In this document: piece by piece, positions 10,260-20,182 of the stretch | Numbering within the stretch: position 1 is the first letter of the stretch | Layout: each line of letters opens with the position of its first letter | Assembly: GCF_900114585.1 (NCBI RefSeq) | Contig: NZ_FOTL01000009.1 | Span: 1 to 62,287, forward strand | Reading direction: 5' to 3' | From: Methanobrevibacter olleyae | GTDB taxonomy: Archaea > Methanobacteriota > Methanobacteria > Methanobacteriales > Methanobacteriaceae | Length of the DNA stretch: 62,287 nt | Program-made: the position numbers and the translations under genes | Notes under the pieces: model-generated | Database searches by the model: none | Told to the model about the DNA's origin: nothing | What the model saw: only the letters and a program-made list of their open reading frames with translations

Positions 10260-10889
10260 CCTATCAACCATTTCTGTAAATAAACCATTTTCTACAAGAC
10301 CTGGAATTGTGTTTAATTCTTTTTCCATAGAAATAGGGTTTTCTATTTTACCAAATGCTACATCTAAAATAAAGTTAGCATTATCTGTTATAACAGGTCC
10401 ATCTTTAGCTTTGCCCATTCTAAGTTTTACTTCTCCCCCCATATCTTCTAAAGCTTTTGTTACAGGGTTTAAAGAACTTGGAATGATTTCTACTGGAAGT
10501 GGGAAAGCACCTAAAACATCTACAAGTTTAGAATCATCTGCAATAATTAATAATTCCTTTGCAGAATAATCAACAATTTTTTCTAAAGTATGTGCTGCTC
10601 CTCCACCTTTAATTAAATTAAAATTAGGATCTATTTCATCAGCACCATCAACAGCTAAATCTATTTCATGCTCATCAAGACTAGTTATTTGAATATTCCA
10701 TTTACGAGCAAGTAATGAAGACTGAAAAGAAGTTGGAATTCCCATAACTTCTATTCCTTCATCTCTAACTCTCATGCCTACCTTTTCAATAAAGTAGTGA
10801 GTAGTTGAACCAGTTCCAAGCCCTAAAATTTGACCATCTTTTACTAAATCAGCTGCAGCATAAGCGCAATCCTTCTTCATTTGACTCAT
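10221..10889 (-). CDS. rpiA: Ribose-5-phosphate isomerase A
   Basis: RpiA interconverts ribose 5-phosphate and ribulose 5-phosphate, providing ribose for nucleotides in methanogens that lack an oxidative pentose pathway. Family signatures are visible: LGLGTGSTTHYFIE (residues ~22-35, phosphate loop), DGADEIDP (~84-91) and IKGGGAAHTLEKI (~97-109), with the conserved Asp and Lys catalytic residues. At 222 residues it is full length. GGTGTTATT precedes the first ATG. The last codons are repeated twice more downstream of the stop. Confidence 0.96.
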   Translation of the reverse strand: MSQMKKDCAYAAADLVKDGQILGLGTGSTTHYFIEKVGMRVRDEGIEVMGIPTSFQSSLLARKWNIQITSLDEHEIDLAVDGADEIDPNFNLIKGGGAAHTLEKIVDYSAKELLIIADDSKLVDVLGAFPLPVEIIPSSLNPVTKALEDMGGEVKLRMGKAKDGPVITDNANFILDVAFGKIENPISMEKELNTIPGLVENGLFTEMVDRVIIGSKDGVRYL

Positions 10890-11023
10890 AATAACACCAA
10901 ATAATAATATCTTTACTAAAATAAATCTATAAAGATTATAAAAATGAAAAAATAAAATGAATACTTAAAAATCATATAATCAATTAACGAATTAATTAAT
11001 CATAAATTATAATGAAATTTAAA

Positions 11024-11461
11024 TTAATCATGAATTTTTACAATGCATTTTTCTAAAGAGTTTCCACATGGGCAATCTTTAAATTTACCTAAGTCTTTAA
11101 CATAAAATCCTTTTTCTTCTTTAGAAATTCCCTCAGGAAAACACATATCCCTAAAGTCACAATCTTTATTAGAACAACCTTTACGATTAAAATCAAAGCT
11201 TGAACCTTCAAATATTCCTTTTGAATCAGTTAAAATAGTAAATTCTCCATTTTCAACCACAACTACTTTAACTTTTTCACATTCATGAATAGGGCATTTC
11301 TGTTCTACATCCCTTACTTCAGTGATAGTATATCTATGTCCTTCCTTTAATGAATCTACACAAGAGGCCTTAAATCTACAATCTGAACACTCTTCTACGG
11401 CCCCATAAAAAATAAAACTCACTCCTTCTTTTGCTAATTCTTTACCGATTAATGTAATCAT
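11024..11461 (-). CDS. UPF0179 family cysteine-rich protein
   Basis: The protein carries cysteine groups typical of the archaeal family UPF0179: C..CRFKASC, CPIHEC, then C..KDCDFRDMC and CPCGNSLEKC, compatible with metal or Fe-S binding. The family's function is unknown. The ATG at 11461 (MITLIGKELA, preceded by GAGGATGATT) fits the family's usual N-terminus better than the longer frame starting at 11488; it gives 145 residues. It lies between egsA and rpiA on the same strand. Confidence 0.85.
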   Translation of the reverse strand: MITLIGKELAKEGVSFIFYGAVEECSDCRFKASCVDSLKEGHRYTITEVRDVEQKCPIHECEKVKVVVVENGEFTILTDSKGIFEGSSFDFNRKGCSNKDCDFRDMCFPEGISKEEKGFYVKDLGKFKDCPCGNSLEKCIVKIHD

Positions 11462-11555
11462 ATAATCATCCTCATTTAAATAATTCAATTAATAATTAAT
11501 TAACATACTTAAAATTTAAAAGAGGAAAAAATTAAATAGGAAATTAATGAATAAA

Positions 11556-12599
11556 CTAAATAATTTCAGTCTTTTTAGCTAATTTAATAGCTGCTTCTCT
11601 TGTAAGGCCATTATCTCCCAAAATTGTATATCTTTCAGGTCTTATAGTATGAGCTATTGTTAATGCATCAACAATATCATCATCATCTATACCTAATTCT
11701 GATGCAGTAGTTGGAGCTCCAATAGTTTTTAATATATTTCTAATTGATTTCCAGTCCCCACCATGTAAATGCATCATCATAATAGTACCTACACCACATT
11801 GTTCACCATGTAATGCAGGTTTTTTAGCTACCCTATCTAAAGCATGACTAAATAAGTGTTCAGAACCACTTGCAGGTCTACTAGAACCTGCAATACTTAT
11901 TGCCATACCACTACTAAATAATGATTTAACAACAATTCTTGCACTTTCTTCTAATCCTTCTTTAATACTATTTGAAGAATTGATAATCAATTTAGCAGTC
12001 ATTTCAGATAAAGCTGCTGCAGATTCACTATAATCTTCATTTTTTAATCTATAAGCTAGTTTCCAATCCTTAATTGCTGTATAATTAGATACAATATCTG
12101 CACAGCCTGAAGCAATCAATCTAAAAGGAGCAGTATTGATAATACCAGTATCAGCAACAACTGCCATTGGAGAATTTGCATTTTTAGAGATAGAGCCCTT
12201 ATCATTTTTTATTGAAGCCATTGGTGATGCAATTCCATCGTGAGATGCAGTTGTTGGAACAGAAAGGAAGTAAGAATGTGCATTAGTAGAAGCAAGTTTT
12301 GCAACATCAATAATTTTACCTCCACCAACACCTAATACTACAGAAGCATTAGCAATTTTATCTTGTACCATTTCAACTGATTCTATTGAAGCATCTTTGA
12401 CTTTTACAACTTCAACTCCAAAATCTGAACTTTCTAAAGCATCCACAGTTTGGCGACCTGCTACATCAAATGTATGAAAACCAGATACAACAAGAGCTTC
12501 ATCAAATAAACGTAAATTTTTACATATTTTACCTATTTCATCAAGGACATTAGGGCCAATATGTACTTCTCTTGGCATTTGAATTGTTTTAGAATTCAT
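11556..12599 (-). CDS. egsA: sn-Glycerol-1-phosphate dehydrogenase
   Basis: EgsA reduces dihydroxyacetone phosphate to sn-glycerol 1-phosphate, which sets the archaeal stereochemistry of membrane lipids. The protein shows the NAD(P)-binding [15 protein letters not shown] segment (~residues 87-101), the [12 protein letters not shown] loop, and histidine-containing zinc-site segments ([11 protein letters not shown] and LHGEQCGVG). At 347 residues it is full length. The ATG has a GGAGATAAT Shine-Dalgarno. It is separated by 522 bp from the divergent proS and is not near the mevalonate genes of this window, though it serves the same lipid pathway. Confidence 0.96.
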   Translation of the reverse strand: MNSKTIQMPREVHIGPNVLDEIGKICKNLRLFDEALVVSGFHTFDVAGRQTVDALESSDFGVEVVKVKDASIESVEMVQDKIANASVVLGVGGGKIIDVAKLASTNAHSYFLSVPTTASHDGIASPMASIKNDKGSISKNANSPMAVVADTGIINTAPFRLIASGCADIVSNYTAIKDWKLAYRLKNEDYSESAAALSEMTAKLIINSSNSIKEGLEESARIVVKSLFSSGMAISIAGSSRPASGSEHLFSHALDRVAKKPALHGEQCGVGTIMMMHLHGGDWKSIRNILKTIGAPTTASELGIDDDDIVDALTIAHTIRPERYTILGDNGLTREAAIKLAKKTEII

Positions 12600-13121
12600 A
12601 TTATCTCCTTAAAAATTAATTTTAAATTTTGAATAATTTTAGAATCTATAATATTTTATAAATTTCATAGTATGTTAATTAATATTATTTTAATATATGT
12701 TTTCTATGAATTAAATAATTTTTGATTTAAATTAATTCTAATAAAAAAATTAGATTTAAAAAAGATTTGATTTAAATTAATTTCTACTAAAAAAAATTAG
12801 ATTTTGATAGGTTTTGATAAAAGAATTTTGATTTTAATCTAATAACTAATAAACTATATAATTTATTAAAAACATATTACTAATATTATTAACTAATAGT
12901 TTAATAGTTATTTAGGATATTTTTAAAATATTCTATTTAAAGTATTTTTATTAAAGTATAACTTTTATGATATCTGTTTAAAATATTTTTATTAAAGTAT
13001 AACTTTTATGATATCTGTTTAAAATATTTTTATTTAAACATAACTCTTAGAATATTTATTTAAAATAAGTATTCAAAATAATTAAAATCATTAATTATTA
13101 TTTTATTAATTAGGTGATAAT
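12600..13121. other. Divergent intergenic region between egsA and proS
   Basis: The promoters for egsA (minus) and proS (plus) must lie here. The right half is dominated by a 41-bp tandem array at 12936-13058. I see no gene. Confidence 0.5.
12936..13058. repeat. Tandem array, 41-bp unit, three copies
   Basis: Copies at 12936-12976 and 12977-13017 are nearly identical (ending AACTTTTATGATATCTG). The third, 13018-13058, is diverged. The array is upstream of proS and might affect its promoter. Confidence 0.85.
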
Positions 13122-14528
13122 GTGGAGAATTTTAGTGAATGGTTTCATGATATTTTAGAAAACGCTGAGATAATAGATTCTAGATATCCTATTAAAGGAA
13201 TGAGTGTATGGCTTCCTTACGGATTTCAAATTAGAAAAGCTACTTTGAAGATATTTAGAGATTTACTTGATAGAGAACATGACGAAGTTTTATATCCATT
13301 ACTCATTCCAGAAGAAGAACTTGCAAAAGAAGGTATTCATGTAAAGGGATTTGAAGATGAAGTATACTGGGTTACTCATGGCGGCCAAAAAGAATTAAAT
13401 GAAAAATTAGCTATCAGACCTACTAGTGAAACTGCTATGTATCCTATGTTTTCTTTATGGGTAAGATCACATATCGATTTACCAATTAAACAGTACCAAG
13501 TAGTTAATACATTCAGATATGAAACAAAACATACTAGGCCACTTATAAGAGTAAGGGAAATTACTACCTTTGCAGAAGCTCATACTGTACATTCCAGCTC
13601 TGCTGAAGCAGCAAAACAGGTTGAAACTGGAATTGAACTTTATAAAGAGTTCTTTGATGAACTTGGAATAGCTTATCTGATTAGCAAAAGACCTGTATGG
13701 GATAAATTCCCTGGTGCAGAATATACTATGGCTTTTGATACAATTATGCCTGATGGAAAAACCTTACAAATAGCTACAGTTCACAATTTAGGTCAAACTT
13801 TTGCAAAGACCTTTGAAATTACCTTTGAAAATAAGGAAGCTAATCACGAATATGCTTATCAAACCTGTTATGGAATATCTGATAGGGTTATTGCAGCAGC
13901 TATTGCTACTCATGGAGATGAAAAAGGTCTTCAATTACCTCCAGAGCTTTCACCAAAACAAATTACAATCATCCCTATTATCTTTAAAGATGGTGGAGAA
14001 GAAGTGATGGCTAAGTGTTTAGAAATTAAAAAATCTTTAGAAGCTAAAGGCATAAGAGTTCAAATGGATACAAGAGACATCAGACCAGGTAAAAAATTCT
14101 TTGATTGGGAATTAAAAGGAACTCCACTTAGATTTGAATTAGGGCCAAGAGATTTAAATAATAATGTAGCAATTCTCGGAAGAAGAGATAGTGGTGAAAA
14201 GATTGAAACTAGTTTAGATGAGAATATAGCTGAAAAAGTATCAGATTTATTATTTGAAGTTGAAGAAAACTTAAAATCTACTGCTTGGGCTAAACAAGAA
14301 GAAAAAATAGTTACATTAGATACTCTTGAAAACGCTTCAGGCATTGTAGATGAAGGAAAAGTCATTAAGTTCTATTGGTGTGGAGATGAAGAATGTGGTA
14401 GGGCTATTGAAGAAGAAGCAGATCTAGATATTCTTGGTATTAATGAAGAAAATATTGAAACTGATAAACTTTGCCCTCATTGTGGAAAGCCAGCTAAACA
14501 TCTTGCACTTATAGCTAAGACTTACTAA
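13122..14528 (+). CDS. proS: Proline--tRNA ligase (archaeal/eukaryotic type)
   Basis: ProS charges tRNA-Pro. The class II core is present: [14 protein letters not shown] (motif 1 region), [13 protein letters not shown] and [16 protein letters not shown] (motif 2). The anticodon-binding domain begins near residue 285 (ITIIPIIFK). The C-terminal archaeal zinc-binding extension ends with [14 protein letters not shown] ... [18 protein letters not shown], with its four cysteines. At 468 residues the length is normal. The start is GTG, set by AGGTGATAAT immediately before it; the overlapping ATG two bases earlier is in another frame that stops quickly. cofC and thiD follow on the same strand. Confidence 0.97.
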   Translation: MENFSEWFHDILENAEIIDSRYPIKGMSVWLPYGFQIRKATLKIFRDLLDREHDEVLYPLLIPEEELAKEGIHVKGFEDEVYWVTHGGQKELNEKLAIRPTSETAMYPMFSLWVRSHIDLPIKQYQVVNTFRYETKHTRPLIRVREITTFAEAHTVHSSSAEAAKQVETGIELYKEFFDELGIAYLISKRPVWDKFPGAEYTMAFDTIMPDGKTLQIATVHNLGQTFAKTFEITFENKEANHEYAYQTCYGISDRVIAAAIATHGDEKGLQLPPELSPKQITIIPIIFKDGGEEVMAKCLEIKKSLEAKGIRVQMDTRDIRPGKKFFDWELKGTPLRFELGPRDLNNNVAILGRRDSGEKIETSLDENIAEKVSDLLFEVEENLKSTAWAKQEEKIVTLDTLENASGIVDEGKVIKFYWCGDEECGRAIEEEADLDILGINEENIETDKLCPHCGKPAKHLALIAKTY

Positions 14529-14578
14529 ATAGCTAAGCTTTTAAAGCCTCCAGCTAAAAACACCAATCAAAATTTTTT
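14529..14578 (+). terminator. Hairpin-like 3' region after proS ending in CAAAATTTTTT
   Basis: TAGCT (14530-14534) can pair with AGCTA downstream, and the segment ends in ATCAAAATTTTTT. That matches the tail of the conserved 33-nt hairpins elsewhere in the window (ACCAAAATTTTTT). It is a degenerate relative at best. Confidence 0.4.
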
Positions 14579-14649
14579 AAAAAAAAATATGAAAAAATTG
14601 AAATTTTTCAGCAAAAATGTAAAAAGAAGAATAATAAAGAGGTATCTGA

Positions 14650-15354
14650 ATGGATAAAATTTATGCAATAATTCCTGTAAGTCAATTTGCAAATGCTAAA
14701 ACAAGATTATCACCTTTCTTATCACCTGAAGAGAGAAAAAATCTCTTAAAAGCTATGTTAAAAGATATTACAACCACATTAAAACCAATCGTAGATAAAA
14801 TTTTAATAATAAGTAAGGATGAAGAAGTTTTAGATTATGCCAAAGAATTAGGGCTTACAACAATTATTGAAGAAGACCATAAAAAATCTAAATCTTTAAA
14901 ACCATCTGATAATGGAGGATTAAACAAAGCTTTAAAACAAGCAATGAAATGGTCTAGAAAGAAAACCAGAAAAATAATTATTTTACCATCTGACATTCCA
15001 TTAATCAGAAAAACAAATATTAAACTTCTTATTGAGCAATCTAAAAATCTTGATTTTATTATTGTTCCCTCAAAAGGAGGGGGAACTAACACTTTAATTG
15101 CAAAGCCATTAGCTATTGATATGAAATTTGGAGAATTCAGTTTTAAGAAACACATTGAAGAGGCAGAAAAGAAAAAATTAACTCCTTTTGTGCATGATTC
15201 CTTTTATATGGCTCTTGATGTAAATACAACTGAAGATCTTGGAGAAATCATGATTCATGGAAATGGAACCGAAACTAAAAAATATCTAGAATCCCTTGAA
15301 ATTAAAGTAGAATCTATTCACGGCCATGAAAGACTTAAAGTTACCAGAAACTAA
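14650..15354 (+). CDS. cofC: 2-Phospho-L-lactate guanylyltransferase
   Basis: CofC activates 2-phospho-L-lactate with GTP, an early step in making coenzyme F420, the hydride carrier of methanogenesis. The nucleotidyltransferase motifs are visible: IIPVSQFANAKTRLSP (residues ~7-22), ILPSDIPLI (~114-122), and the family-specific IIVPSKGGGTNTLIAKP (~137-153) with FGEFSFKKHIEEA. The ATG has GAGGTATCTGA upstream. It lies 121 bp after proS and before thiD, all on the plus strand. At 234 residues it is full length. Confidence 0.94.
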   Translation: MDKIYAIIPVSQFANAKTRLSPFLSPEERKNLLKAMLKDITTTLKPIVDKILIISKDEEVLDYAKELGLTTIIEEDHKKSKSLKPSDNGGLNKALKQAMKWSRKKTRKIIILPSDIPLIRKTNIKLLIEQSKNLDFIIVPSKGGGTNTLIAKPLAIDMKFGEFSFKKHIEEAEKKKLTPFVHDSFYMALDVNTTEDLGEIMIHGNGTETKKYLESLEIKVESIHGHERLKVTRN

Positions 15355-15355
15355 G

Positions 15356-15545
15356 AAAAATTAATTTATATTAAAAAATATTAACTTATATTAAAAAATA
15401 TTAAGTTATATTAAAAAATACTAACTTATATTAAAAAATATTAAACTATATTAAAAAGTATTAACTTATATTAAAAAATATTAAGCTATATTAAAAAATA
15501 CTAACTTATATTAAAAAATATTAAAAAATACTAACTTATATTAAA
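15356..15545. repeat. Short tandem array, about 20-bp unit, nine or more copies
   Basis: The unit is close to TTATATTAAAAAATATTAAC with small changes, repeated through the cofC-thiD spacer. It is low-complexity and non-coding. Confidence 0.85.
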
Positions 15546-15585
15546 TATTAAATTACATTAAATAATGAATAATTTTTGTGATAAT

Positions 15586-16395
15586 ATGATAGGACTATCA
15601 ATTGCAGGTTTTGACCCTTCAGGAGGTGCAGGTATCTTAACAGATATTAAAACTATGGCAGCACATGGAATTCATGGAACTTCAGTTATAACTGCACTTA
15701 CTGCACAAAATCCTAAAAAAGTCTTTTCTGTTGAACCTATAAGCACTACATATATCTCCAAACAGATACATTCCATATTTGATGAGTACTCTATCAAATA
15801 TGCAAAGACAGGCCTATTATACTCAAAAGAAATCATCCAACTAGTAAGTAAAAAGGTCGGAGAATATGATTTAAGCATAGTTGTTGATCCGGTGATGGTA
15901 GCAAGTGCAGGAGATTCACTTGCAAAAGATAAAATAGCTAATGATTTAAAAAAATATCTTCTTAAAAAATCTCTTTTAGTTACACCAAATGTTTCAGAAG
16001 CTGAAAATCTTTCTGGAATCAGAATAGAAAGTATAGATGATGCAAAAGATGCTGCATATGAGATTGGAAAATATTGTAATGTTATGATAACTGGCGGACA
16101 TCTTAATGGTGTAAATATCATTTATAATAAAGAAAAAGATGAGTTAAGAACATTAAAGCAAGAATTAATTGAAACTAAGAATTTACATGGAACTGGCTGC
16201 AGTTTATCTGCTGCAATTTGTTCTAATCTTATTTTATTAAATGAAAGGGATAGCTTAGATAAAAACAATGAAAATAAATCAGATAGTGATAATTTGAAAA
16301 TAGCTATTGAAAAATCTACTAAATTCATTTACGAATCTGTAAAAAATGGCAGATATGGTACTTTAAATCCTAACTTTAATTCAAAACCATTTTAA
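15586..16395 (+). CDS. thiD: Hydroxymethylpyrimidine / phosphomethylpyrimidine kinase
   Basis: ThiD phosphorylates HMP and HMP-P for thiamine pyrophosphate synthesis. Signatures: SIAGFDPSGGAGILTDIKT at the N-terminus, VVDPVMVASAGDSL in the middle, and the ribokinase-type ending LHGTGCSLSAAICSNL with the catalytic Asp/Gly anion hole. The frame opens at 15565, but the ATG at 15586 follows GTGATAAT and aligns with the usual ThiD start, giving 269 residues. It carries no ThiN fusion, unlike many archaeal ThiD proteins. Its neighbour is the convergent ABC importer, which might bring in a thiamine precursor; that link is only positional. Confidence 0.93.
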   Translation: MIGLSIAGFDPSGGAGILTDIKTMAAHGIHGTSVITALTAQNPKKVFSVEPISTTYISKQIHSIFDEYSIKYAKTGLLYSKEIIQLVSKKVGEYDLSIVVDPVMVASAGDSLAKDKIANDLKKYLLKKSLLVTPNVSEAENLSGIRIESIDDAKDAAYEIGKYCNVMITGGHLNGVNIIYNKEKDELRTLKQELIETKNLHGTGCSLSAAICSNLILLNERDSLDKNNENKSDSDNLKIAIEKSTKFIYESVKNGRYGTLNPNFNSKPF

Positions 16396-16506
16396 AAATT
16401 TCCATTTATAAAAAAAAAAGATATCATATTTTAAAATAAAATTAAAAATATAAAAAAATAGAAGCTATTTTTATAAAAATAACTAAAAAAATAAAAAAAG
16501 AATTTT

Positions 16507-16525
16507 CACTTATAAAGTGAAAAAA
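16507..16525. terminator. Small hairpin between convergent thiD and ABC ATPase genes
   Basis: A palindrome CACTT-ATA-AAGTG, extended by flanking T and A runs, followed by an A/T-run. It could terminate either of the two converging transcripts. Confidence 0.4.
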
Positions 16526-16539
16526 ATTTTAATCAGGAC

Positions 16540-16577
16540 TTTAGGCCAAAGAGGAAAAAACTCGGCAGAAAGCTAAA
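16540..16577 (-). terminator. Degenerate copy of the conserved 3' hairpin after the ABC ATPase
   Basis: TTTAG, GCC and GAG (16540-16553) pair with CTC, GGC and CTAAA (16561-16577), with internal loops. The flank on the gene side is CTTGAG directly before the stop codon, exactly as at the hairpin after the RNase J gene, and the other side ends in AAAATTTTTT. It looks like a decayed or variant member of the same element. Confidence 0.5.
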
Positions 16578-16586
16578 AAACTTGAG

Positions 16587-17339
16587 TTATAATTCCCAAA
16601 TACCTAAAAGTTTTTCAATTTCATCTTGAAAATCTAAAAACTCTCTTGATTCTCTTTGTCTAGGACGTTCAAGAGGTACTTCTACAATATCTTTTATTCT
16701 GCCTGGTTTTTTATCCATTATCACAATTTTATCCGCCAAATAAACAGCTTCATCAACATCATGAGTTACAAATATAATTGTTGTTTCAAATCTTTTCCAA
16801 ACACCAATCAATTGCTCTTGTAAACTATGTCTATTTAACATATCTACTGCAGAAAATGGTTCATCCATAAGTAAAACAGGAGTATGGTTTAATAAAGAAC
16901 GAATAATAGCTACTCTTTGTTTCATACCACCAGAGAGCTCATGAGGATAACTATACTTAAAATCAGCTAACCCTACTCTATCTAAATATCTCTCAGCAGC
17001 AGCAAGATTTTCTTCCTTGCTTTTCTCACCAGCTAAATTTAAACCAAACATTACATTATCTAAAACATTTAACCATGGGAATAAAGAATATTGCTGAAAA
17101 ATAAAGCCCCTATCTTTTGAAGGACCATCTATAAGTCCTCCTCCATCATATATCTCACCAGAATCCGCTTCTTCTAAGCCACCAATAAGTCTTAAAAGAG
17201 TTGTTTTTCCACAACCAGATGGACCTAAAAGGCAAATCAATTCACCATCATCGACATGTAAATTAATATCTTCTAATGCAATGAATTCTTTATCTTTTGT
17301 TGTAAATGATTTAGATATGTTTTTAATATCAATTGCCAA
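16587..17339 (-). CDS. ABC transporter ATP-binding protein, SsuB/TauB/NrtD type
   Basis: This is the ATPase of an importer for a sulfonate, nitrate, taurine or similar small molecule. Walker A (LLGPSGCGKTT, ~residues 37-47), the Q-loop (FIFQQYSLFPW), signature LSGGMKQR (~134-141) and Walker B (VLLMDEPFSAVD) are intact, and the H-loop FVTHDVDEAV is present. At 250 residues it is complete. The start is TTG, preceded by AGGTGTTATA; no ATG fits. Together with the permease and binding protein upstream on the same strand it forms a three-gene importer. The substrate is unknown; thiD next door raises a pyrimidine precursor as one possibility. Confidence 0.92.
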   Translation of the reverse strand: MAIDIKNISKSFTTKDKEFIALEDINLHVDDGELICLLGPSGCGKTTLLRLIGGLEEADSGEIYDGGGLIDGPSKDRGFIFQQYSLFPWLNVLDNVMFGLNLAGEKSKEENLAAAERYLDRVGLADFKYSYPHELSGGMKQRVAIIRSLLNHTPVLLMDEPFSAVDMLNRHSLQEQLIGVWKRFETTIIFVTHDVDEAVYLADKIVIMDKKPGRIKDIVEVPLERPRQRESREFLDFQDEIEKLLGIWEL

Positions 17340-17425
17340 TATAACACCTTCGATAAAAATTACAAAATTACCCGAATTTTTAATCCAAACTATTTACCAT
17401 CACTAGAATTTTTAATCTAATCTAT

Positions 17426-18169
17426 TTACCAGAAAATCATAGATTGTGCTTTTTTAAATCCTACATCAAATAAAATTCCAATAATACCAATAATTACCAT
17501 ACCTACAACCATAGTACCTGGATCGAATAATTGACTTGCAGTTAAAATCATATAACCTAAACCGTTACTTGATGCAATCATCTCAGCAGATACAGTACAC
17601 ATTAAAGCAATACTTACACCTACTTTAAGACCAGATACAATATAAGGAAGAGTTGATGGTAAAACTACTTTATATAAAATATCCCAATTATTTGCACCTA
17701 ATGTATTTGCTGCTTCAATTAAGACCTTATCAGTTCTTTTTACACCATCAATAGTGTAAACTAATACTGAAAATACACAACCAATAAAGATTACAAATAC
17801 AGCAGATGGTAATCCAATACCAAACCATAAAATGGAAAATGGAATCCAAGCAATTGGAGGAATTGGTCTTAAAATACTAATTACTAAGGAAGTAAGTTCA
17901 TCTAAAGTTTCATACCAACCTAAGATAATACCTAATGGAATAGCCACTACAGATGCTAAAATAATACCAGCAAATACTTTAGTTAATGTACTGATAGTAT
18001 GATTTAGTAATTTTCCATTAGCTATTAATCTAAATGTTGCATCAAATACATCTAATGGACTAGGTAAAATATAATAAGGTATTAAACTTAGACCTTCAGT
18101 AATTATATACCATACTATAATAATTAAAATAGGTAAAATAAAGGGTAAAACTCTTTTGTTTATATTCAC
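17426..18169 (-). CDS. ABC transporter permease, SsuC/TauC type
   Basis: The 247-residue membrane protein has about six helices and the permease EAA-like loop EAANTLGANNWDILYKVVLPSTLPYI (interaction with the ATPase). The family handles sulfonate, nitrate, taurine or thiamine-precursor imports. The start is GTG preceded by CGTGATAAT, with no better ATG. It lies 86 bp upstream of the ATPase gene and 415 bp downstream of the substrate-binding protein gene; the long repeat-filled gap suggests partly independent expression. Confidence 0.92.
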   Translation of the reverse strand: MNINKRVLPFILPILIIIVWYIITEGLSLIPYYILPSPLDVFDATFRLIANGKLLNHTISTLTKVFAGIILASVVAIPLGIILGWYETLDELTSLVISILRPIPPIAWIPFSILWFGIGLPSAVFVIFIGCVFSVLVYTIDGVKRTDKVLIEAANTLGANNWDILYKVVLPSTLPYIVSGLKVGVSIALMCTVSAEMIASSNGLGYMILTASQLFDPGTMVVGMVIIGIIGILFDVGFKKAQSMIFW

Positions 18170-18378
18170 ATTATCACGAGCTAAAAATTATTTTAATTTT
18201 TTAATAGTGAAATCATATAATATTATTCATTAAAAATTGTGAACTATTAATTTATAATAATATTATAAAAATCAATTAAAACACGATATAATATTATATT
18301 AAACATAATATATAAATTTTATATAATTAAGCTGTAAAAGAAAATAGGAAAATTAAAAAAATAGAAAACAAAATTATT

Positions 18379-18545
18379 AAAAATCTTATAAATAAAAAAG
18401 AAAAATTAGTAGAAAATAATAAAAATCTTATAAATAAAAAAGAAAAATTAGTCGAAATAATAAAAATCTTATAAATAAAAAAGAAAAATTAGTAGAAAAT
18501 ATTAAAAATCTTATAAAAAAATAAAAAGAAAAATTAGCAGTTATT
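18379..18545. repeat. Tandem array, 41-42-bp unit, four copies
   Basis: Each unit begins AAAAATCTTATAAATAAAAA and ends in GAAAAATTAGTAGAAAATAAT or a variant. The copies run from 18379 to 18545 in the 415-bp space between the binding-protein and permease genes. The rest of that space (18170-18378) holds no gene I can see. Confidence 0.85.
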
Positions 18546-18584
18546 AACCACTAATTTAAAATTTAAGGGTATTAGTTAAAAGAC

Positions 18585-19526
18585 TTAAAGTTCAGCAAAG
18601 ATTTTATCTTCACTAATAGGTTCTTTTAATAATCCTAAATCTACTCCAAGTTGCATGAAGTCAATTACTGATTTTTTATAATCCTCATCTAATCCAGAAA
18701 TGAATTGAGTATCATTGATGATGCTTGTTTGTAATTCCTTATCTGGAACAATATCTTCAGGTAATAAAGCTGCTGCTTCTGAAGGGTTTTCATTTGTGAA
18801 TTTAGTTGCATTTTCGTGGATTGCTAAGATTTTTTTAAGTTCTTCAGGATGATTATCAATAAAGTCCTGTCTTGCTGCAACTACACAACATGGGTGTCCT
18901 GGAATAATATCAGAAGTGTTTTGGAGTAATTTACCGTATCCATTTTTAACAGCAATAGAAGAGAATGGTTCCCAACAAATCATAGCATCAATCTGACCAG
19001 CTTTTAAAGCATCAGTCATCTGAGCTGCTTTCATTGAAATAAGTTCTACATCATTTACATTTACACCAGATTTATTAAGGCCATAGGTAATAATCATGTT
19101 TTGAATAGTAGCTGCACCTGGGGTACCTACTTTTTTACCTTTTAAATCTGCAAGAGAGTTAATACCAGAGTCAGATCCAACAACTACACCACTACCTTCA
19201 ATTTGAGCACCAGATACTACTTTCACAGGTACTCCTTTTTCAATAGAAGATAATACAGGAGTAATTCCTACGTAACCAACATCTACATCCCCACTTGCCA
19301 TAGCAGTCATTAAGTCTCCACCATTGTTAAATTGAACAGTTTCAACTTTAAGTCCTTGAGCTTCATACTGTTTTTGAGCTTCTGCAACATACATTGCAGT
19401 ATCGTGATCAGAAGGTAAGTGACCAATAGTAATAGTGTCATCACCTGCACCTAATGCAAAGTAAGCTCCAACAGCAACAATAGCTACAATAATAATAGCA
19501 ATAATTGCAAGAATTTTTTTATCCAT
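18585..19526 (-). CDS. ABC transporter substrate-binding protein, SsuA/TauA/NMT1-like
   Basis: The N-terminus has a single hydrophobic helix (about residues 5-24) without a lipobox cysteine, so the protein is anchored by an uncleaved helix or secreted. The rest is a type II periplasmic-binding fold with family patterns: IGHLPSDHDTAMYVA, FNNGGDLMTAMASGDVDVGYVG, LKGKKVGTPGAATIQNM and QIDAMICWEPFSS. The family binds sulfonates, taurine, nitrate or pyrimidine precursors. The ATG at 19526 follows GTGATTTTT and is preferred to the GTG at 19535. It is the first gene of the importer. Confidence 0.92.
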   Translation of the reverse strand: MDKKILAIIAIIIVAIVAVGAYFALGAGDDTITIGHLPSDHDTAMYVAEAQKQYEAQGLKVETVQFNNGGDLMTAMASGDVDVGYVGITPVLSSIEKGVPVKVVSGAQIEGSGVVVGSDSGINSLADLKGKKVGTPGAATIQNMIITYGLNKSGVNVNDVELISMKAAQMTDALKAGQIDAMICWEPFSSIAVKNGYGKLLQNTSDIIPGHPCCVVAARQDFIDNHPEELKKILAIHENATKFTNENPSEAAALLPEDIVPDKELQTSIINDTQFISGLDEDYKKSVIDFMQLGVDLGLLKEPISEDKIFAEL

Positions 19527-19570
19527 AAAAATCACTTTTATTTTTAAAATTAAACAAAAAATCTTTTCAT

Positions 19571-19700
19571 ATAACTTTCTTATATTAGTAAAGATACTTG
19601 CTTATATAACTTTCTTATAAACAATTAGTAAAGATACTTGCTTATATAACTTTCTTATAAACAATTAGTAAAGATACTTGTTTATATAACTTCTTTCTAT
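19571..19700. repeat. Tandem array, about 40-bp unit, three copies
   Basis: The unit contains ATAACTTTCTTATAAACA followed by ATTAGTAAAGATACTTGCTT. It lies upstream of the importer and could overlap its promoter. The remaining space to 20182 holds no visible gene. Confidence 0.85.
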
Positions 19701-20182
19701 GTATATAACATTTTTAAAATAATAAGTTCTTTTTTATAAATTGATTATATAAAATATAATTTAAAAACTTATTACTTATATAATAATTGTATAAACTGAA
19801 TATATAATGTTTTTTATTAAATAAATGACTGATAGATTAATAGTACAAATATTAACTATAAATTTTTAAATTAAATATGATTTAAATGAGATAAAATGAG
19901 TTAAATAAAAAAAATAGAATAAAAAATTAGATATATTTAAAATCATTTGAATACACTTAGAATCAAAATTAATAAAAAGGGAATAATAGGTTGATATGGT
20001 ATATATAATACTTTTTAATATACTGATAAGCTTACATAAATGTACTATTAAGGTTACAAAAATAAGAAAATATATGTCAATAGTCTAAAATTAGCAATTT
20101 AAAAGATGTTCCATAAATATAAAACAATGTTAAAATTAATAATAAAACTTTTACAAGGACATAGTTAAAGAGAATGATTAAA
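19701..20182. other. AT-rich intergenic region without a gene
   Basis: No coding region or clear structure is visible, and I find no DDE transposase domain that would complete the transposase-like gene ending at 20183. Confidence 0.45.

Noticed and set aside
11461-11488. Longer start for the UPF0179 protein
   Set aside because: The extra nine residues contain the ribosome binding site of the ATG at 11461.
15356-15545. Possible CRISPR array
   Set aside because: The units are contiguous with no unique spacers and are pure AT; the same holds for the other tandem arrays in the window.
15355-15585. TPP riboswitch before thiD
   Set aside because: No CTGAGA-type conserved core is present; the leader is only the short tandem array.
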